A model generated the notes under the pieces. The model was not told where the DNA came from, searched no databases, and was given only the letters and a program-made list of their open reading frames with translations. Shown here piece by piece: positions 62,339 to 64,000 of a stretch of DNA of 64,000 nucleotides. The position numbers and the translations under genes are program-made. Each line of letters begins with the position of its first letter. Position 1 is the stretch's first letter. The DNA is taken from the NCBI GenBank assembly GCA_963716925.1, contig CAVQUX010000025.1, positions 930,001 through 994,000 on the forward strand, given 5' to 3'. This DNA comes from DAISKN01 sp963716925 (GTDB lineage: Bacteria; Acidobacteriota; Vicinamibacteria; Marinacidobacterales; SMYC01).

Positions 62339-62447
62339 GCGTTCTTGGAATCGACGAACACTCGTCTCGTGCAGCCGATTCGTGATCAGCTCCGGGCGAC
62401 GGCTCTCGTCGCCCGGTGTTGATTCGTCCTGGAGTAGGGACTCGAGC

Positions 62448-63863
62448 TCAGAGAAGAGGGGCGGTGAGGCGTGCGAGCGAAACCGCCAGGCGCTTCGGAA
62501 AGGGAGCCTTACGAAGCACGGACGGCTCGTAAGGTTCCGAGCGCTCGAAGTCCTTCAGCAGCATGTCTTCCACCTCCCGGGCGAAGGACCCGTCGACGAC
62601 GAGAACGTTCAACTCGAACTGTAGACGAAACGACCGGTTGTCGAAGTTCGTGCTTCCTACCGACGCAACATCGGAGTCCACGAGAAAGACCTTCTGATGC
62701 AAGAAGCCGGACCCGTAACGGTAGAAATGAATCCCGACCCCGTCGAGCTCCGATGCGAACCAGAGCGTCGCGAGGTCCACCACCGGATTGTCCGACTTGG
62801 CGGGAAAGAGGACGCGCACGTCGACGCCGCGCATCGCCGCGAGGCGGAGCGCCGCGTTCACCGCCTCGTCGGGGACGAAGTAAGGGTTCGCGATCCAGAT
62901 GCGCTCCCTGGCGGCGTTCAGCGCGTGTACGAAGTAAAGCTGTGCGGACTCCATGTTGGCCACGGGTGAGAGGGGCCCCGCGAGCGCCATCACGTTCGAT
63001 CCGCTCGGAGCCGGTTGCGGCTCCCAGCTCCACGTGGGAAGGGTTCGCTTGGCCCAGTACCAGTCGGCGAGAAAGGCGGCCTGGGCGAGCTGCGCAGTGG
63101 GTCCGGTTACGCGCACGTGGGTGTCGCGCCAAGGCCCGATCCCGGGGTCGAGGCCCAGGTACTCGTCTCCGACGTTGAGTCCGCCGATCCAGGTTTCGAG
63201 CCCGTCGATCACCACGTTCTTTCGGTGATTTCTGAAGTTGAGCTGGAAGCGATAGCGTCTCCCTAGAGTCGTGTTGAACCTCGAGTGCTTCACTCCCGCC
63301 GCTTCCAGCTCGGCCAGGTAGGCGCGCGGGAGCCCCCGGCTCCCGATCTCGTCGTAGAGGAAGAAGACGTCGACTCCCCGCTTCGCGAGCTCGATCATCG
63401 CGCCTTTGAGGCGCCGCCCGAGCCCGTCGTCGCGAACGATATAGAACTGCACCAGCGCGTACCGAAGGGCGCGTTCCAAGCCGTCGAAGATGCTGGCAAA
63501 GGTCGCCTCACCGTCCACGAGGAGCTCGACTTCGTTCCCGAGAAGGAGGGGGCTCCCCGCGATCTTCTTCAGTGCCTCGTAGTTCGGAAGCCGGTCGAAG
63601 CTCCGAACCACGTATGGAGCGAGAGCCTGGTGAATTTGCACCTTGAGGGCATCGACCTCTTTCCGCTGGTTCTCCCAGGCCTCGAAGTAGCCCTCGAACT
63701 TGCGGCGACCGAACACCCAGTACAGCGGAACCGTGAGATAGGGAAACGTGTTCAGGCTCAGGCCCCAGGCGATCGCGCCCTGTGCCGTGCGATTGGTCAG
63801 AACCGCGTGGAGCGAGGAGAGAAGCCCCAGCACATGGGACAGGATCAAAAGCAACGTCACCAT
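62448..63863 (-). CDS. cls: cardiolipin synthase (phospholipase D family)
   Basis: A 471-residue membrane phosphatidyltransferase. Two N-terminal helices (LLLILSHVLGLLSSLHAVL, GAIAWGLSLNTFPYLTVPLYWVFG) are followed by two PLD half-sites: FRNHRKNVVIDG (HxK) with WIGGLNVGDEY, and FLHQKVFLVDSDVASVGSTNFDNRSF (HxKx4D). It condenses two phosphatidylglycerols to cardiolipin plus glycerol at the inner membrane. ATG 63863. It lies 37 bp after a rhomboid gene on the same strand, probably cotranscribed. Confidence 0.93.
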   Translation of the reverse strand: MVTLLLILSHVLGLLSSLHAVLTNRTAQGAIAWGLSLNTFPYLTVPLYWVFGRRKFEGYFEAWENQRKEVDALKVQIHQALAPYVVRSFDRLPNYEALKKIAGSPLLLGNEVELLVDGEATFASIFDGLERALRYALVQFYIVRDDGLGRRLKGAMIELAKRGVDVFFLYDEIGSRGLPRAYLAELEAAGVKHSRFNTTLGRRYRFQLNFRNHRKNVVIDGLETWIGGLNVGDEYLGLDPGIGPWRDTHVRVTGPTAQLAQAAFLADWYWAKRTLPTWSWEPQPAPSGSNVMALAGPLSPVANMESAQLYFVHALNAARERIWIANPYFVPDEAVNAALRLAAMRGVDVRVLFPAKSDNPVVDLATLWFASELDGVGIHFYRYGSGFLHQKVFLVDSDVASVGSTNFDNRSFRLQFELNVLVVDGSFAREVEDMLLKDFERSEPYEPSVLRKAPFPKRLAVSLARLTAPLL

Positions 63864-63899
63864 CCTCGCTCCCTTTCAACGGATGGATCCGCCTCCCTT

Positions 63900-64000
63900 T
63901 CACCGCGCAGGCCGGACGATCCAGGCGAGCAAAAAGCCGGCGACGAAGCCGCCGATGTGAGCGAAATAGGCGACGCCGCCCTCGGCGCCGGGCGCGGTTG
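63900..64000 (-). CDS. rhomboid-family intramembrane protease, C-terminal fragment
   Basis: The last 32 codons and the stop (63900-63902) of a gene that enters from the right edge. The sequence GGVAYFAHIGGFVAGFLLAW is the last transmembrane helix of rhomboid proteases, with the catalytic His in AHIGGF. The Ser (GxSG) and the start lie outside the window. It is upstream of cls on the same strand. Confidence 0.8.
   Translation of the reverse strand, partial: TAPGAEGGVAYFAHIGGFVAGFLLAWIVRPAR

Noticed and set aside
1..64000. tRNA, rRNA or riboswitch genes
   Set aside because: No segment showed cloverleaf, rRNA core or conserved riboswitch motifs on reading; absence is by eye only and a covariance-model search would be decisive.

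Overview
This is a 64 kb window of high-GC bacterial DNA, most probably from an Acidobacteriota chromosome or metagenome-assembled genome. The lineage is inferred from family content: an ADOP-type FtsX/MacB permease paired with a PadR regulator, a GWxTD-domain protein, a large Oar-like TonB receptor with a CarboxypepD_reg plug, paired PD40/CehA-like amidohydrolases, and several secreted M28 peptidases. No rRNA, tRNA or CRISPR was recognised.

Left flank (1-18.6 kb): ordinary heterotrophic metabolism. It holds a DUF885 fragment, an esterase, Xaa-Pro dipeptidase (pepQ), a plant-type glutaminyl cyclase, two secreted NTF2-like proteins, ADOP+PadR, an M28 lipoprotein, a metallophosphoesterase, an amidohydrolase, a VOC protein, an M24-fold protein translationally coupled to a xylose isomerase, a frameshifted L,D-transpeptidase, a YkgJ/S41 pair, a secreted RidA, a YCII/ABM pair and a glycine-rich RRM protein.

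Central island (about 18.6-40.8 kb): visibly less GC-rich and bounded by two direct repeats of about 290 bp. One repeat is the 3' end of the intact GWxTD gene (40547-40830); the other is a decayed copy of the same segment (18621-18912). Between them, on the + strand, lie a small membrane protein, an HlyD/ABC/ABC-2/ABC-2 exporter, a B12-binding radical SAM enzyme and a fatty-acid desaturase, the last flanked by near-perfect 83 bp inverted repeats. Facing them on the - strand is a 15-gene operon-like run: two hot-dog dehydratases, a chain-length-factor-like KS (Cys and His lost), an active KS, a KAS III-like enzyme, a FabL-like enoyl reductase, FabG, an acyl carrier protein fused to a zinc ribbon, a membrane-anchored DUF1330-like protein, a SRPBCC protein, a halogenase-like flavoenzyme, two NAD-epimerase family reductases, a metallo-beta-lactamase hydrolase and an isoprenylcysteine-type methyltransferase. 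I read this as an uncharacterised highly reducing type II PKS / FAS-like pathway related to aryl-polyene and ladderane-type systems, but without an aryl-AMP ligase or glycosyltransferase and with added radical SAM, desaturase, enoyl reductase and halogenase-like functions. Its product cannot be read from the sequence.

Right flank (40.6-64 kb): GWxTD protein, two tandem PD40/CehA-like paralogues (one frameshifted), an Oar-like TonB receptor and an M28 peptidase form a co-directional secretory/uptake block. It faces a regulator made of two tandem HTH-cupin units. After an ADOP remnant comes a second accessory patch: a DUF1269 protein, an IS91-type transposase remnant, metallophosphoesterase, membrane-fused diacylglycerol-kinase-like protein, FtsH, HdeD, cardiolipin synthase and a rhomboid fragment. 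This is a membrane-stress set.

At least four genes carry what looks like a single-base frameshift (ADOP, L,D-transpeptidase, SRPBCC, CehA-like). Either assembly indels or real decay could explain this; raw reads would decide.
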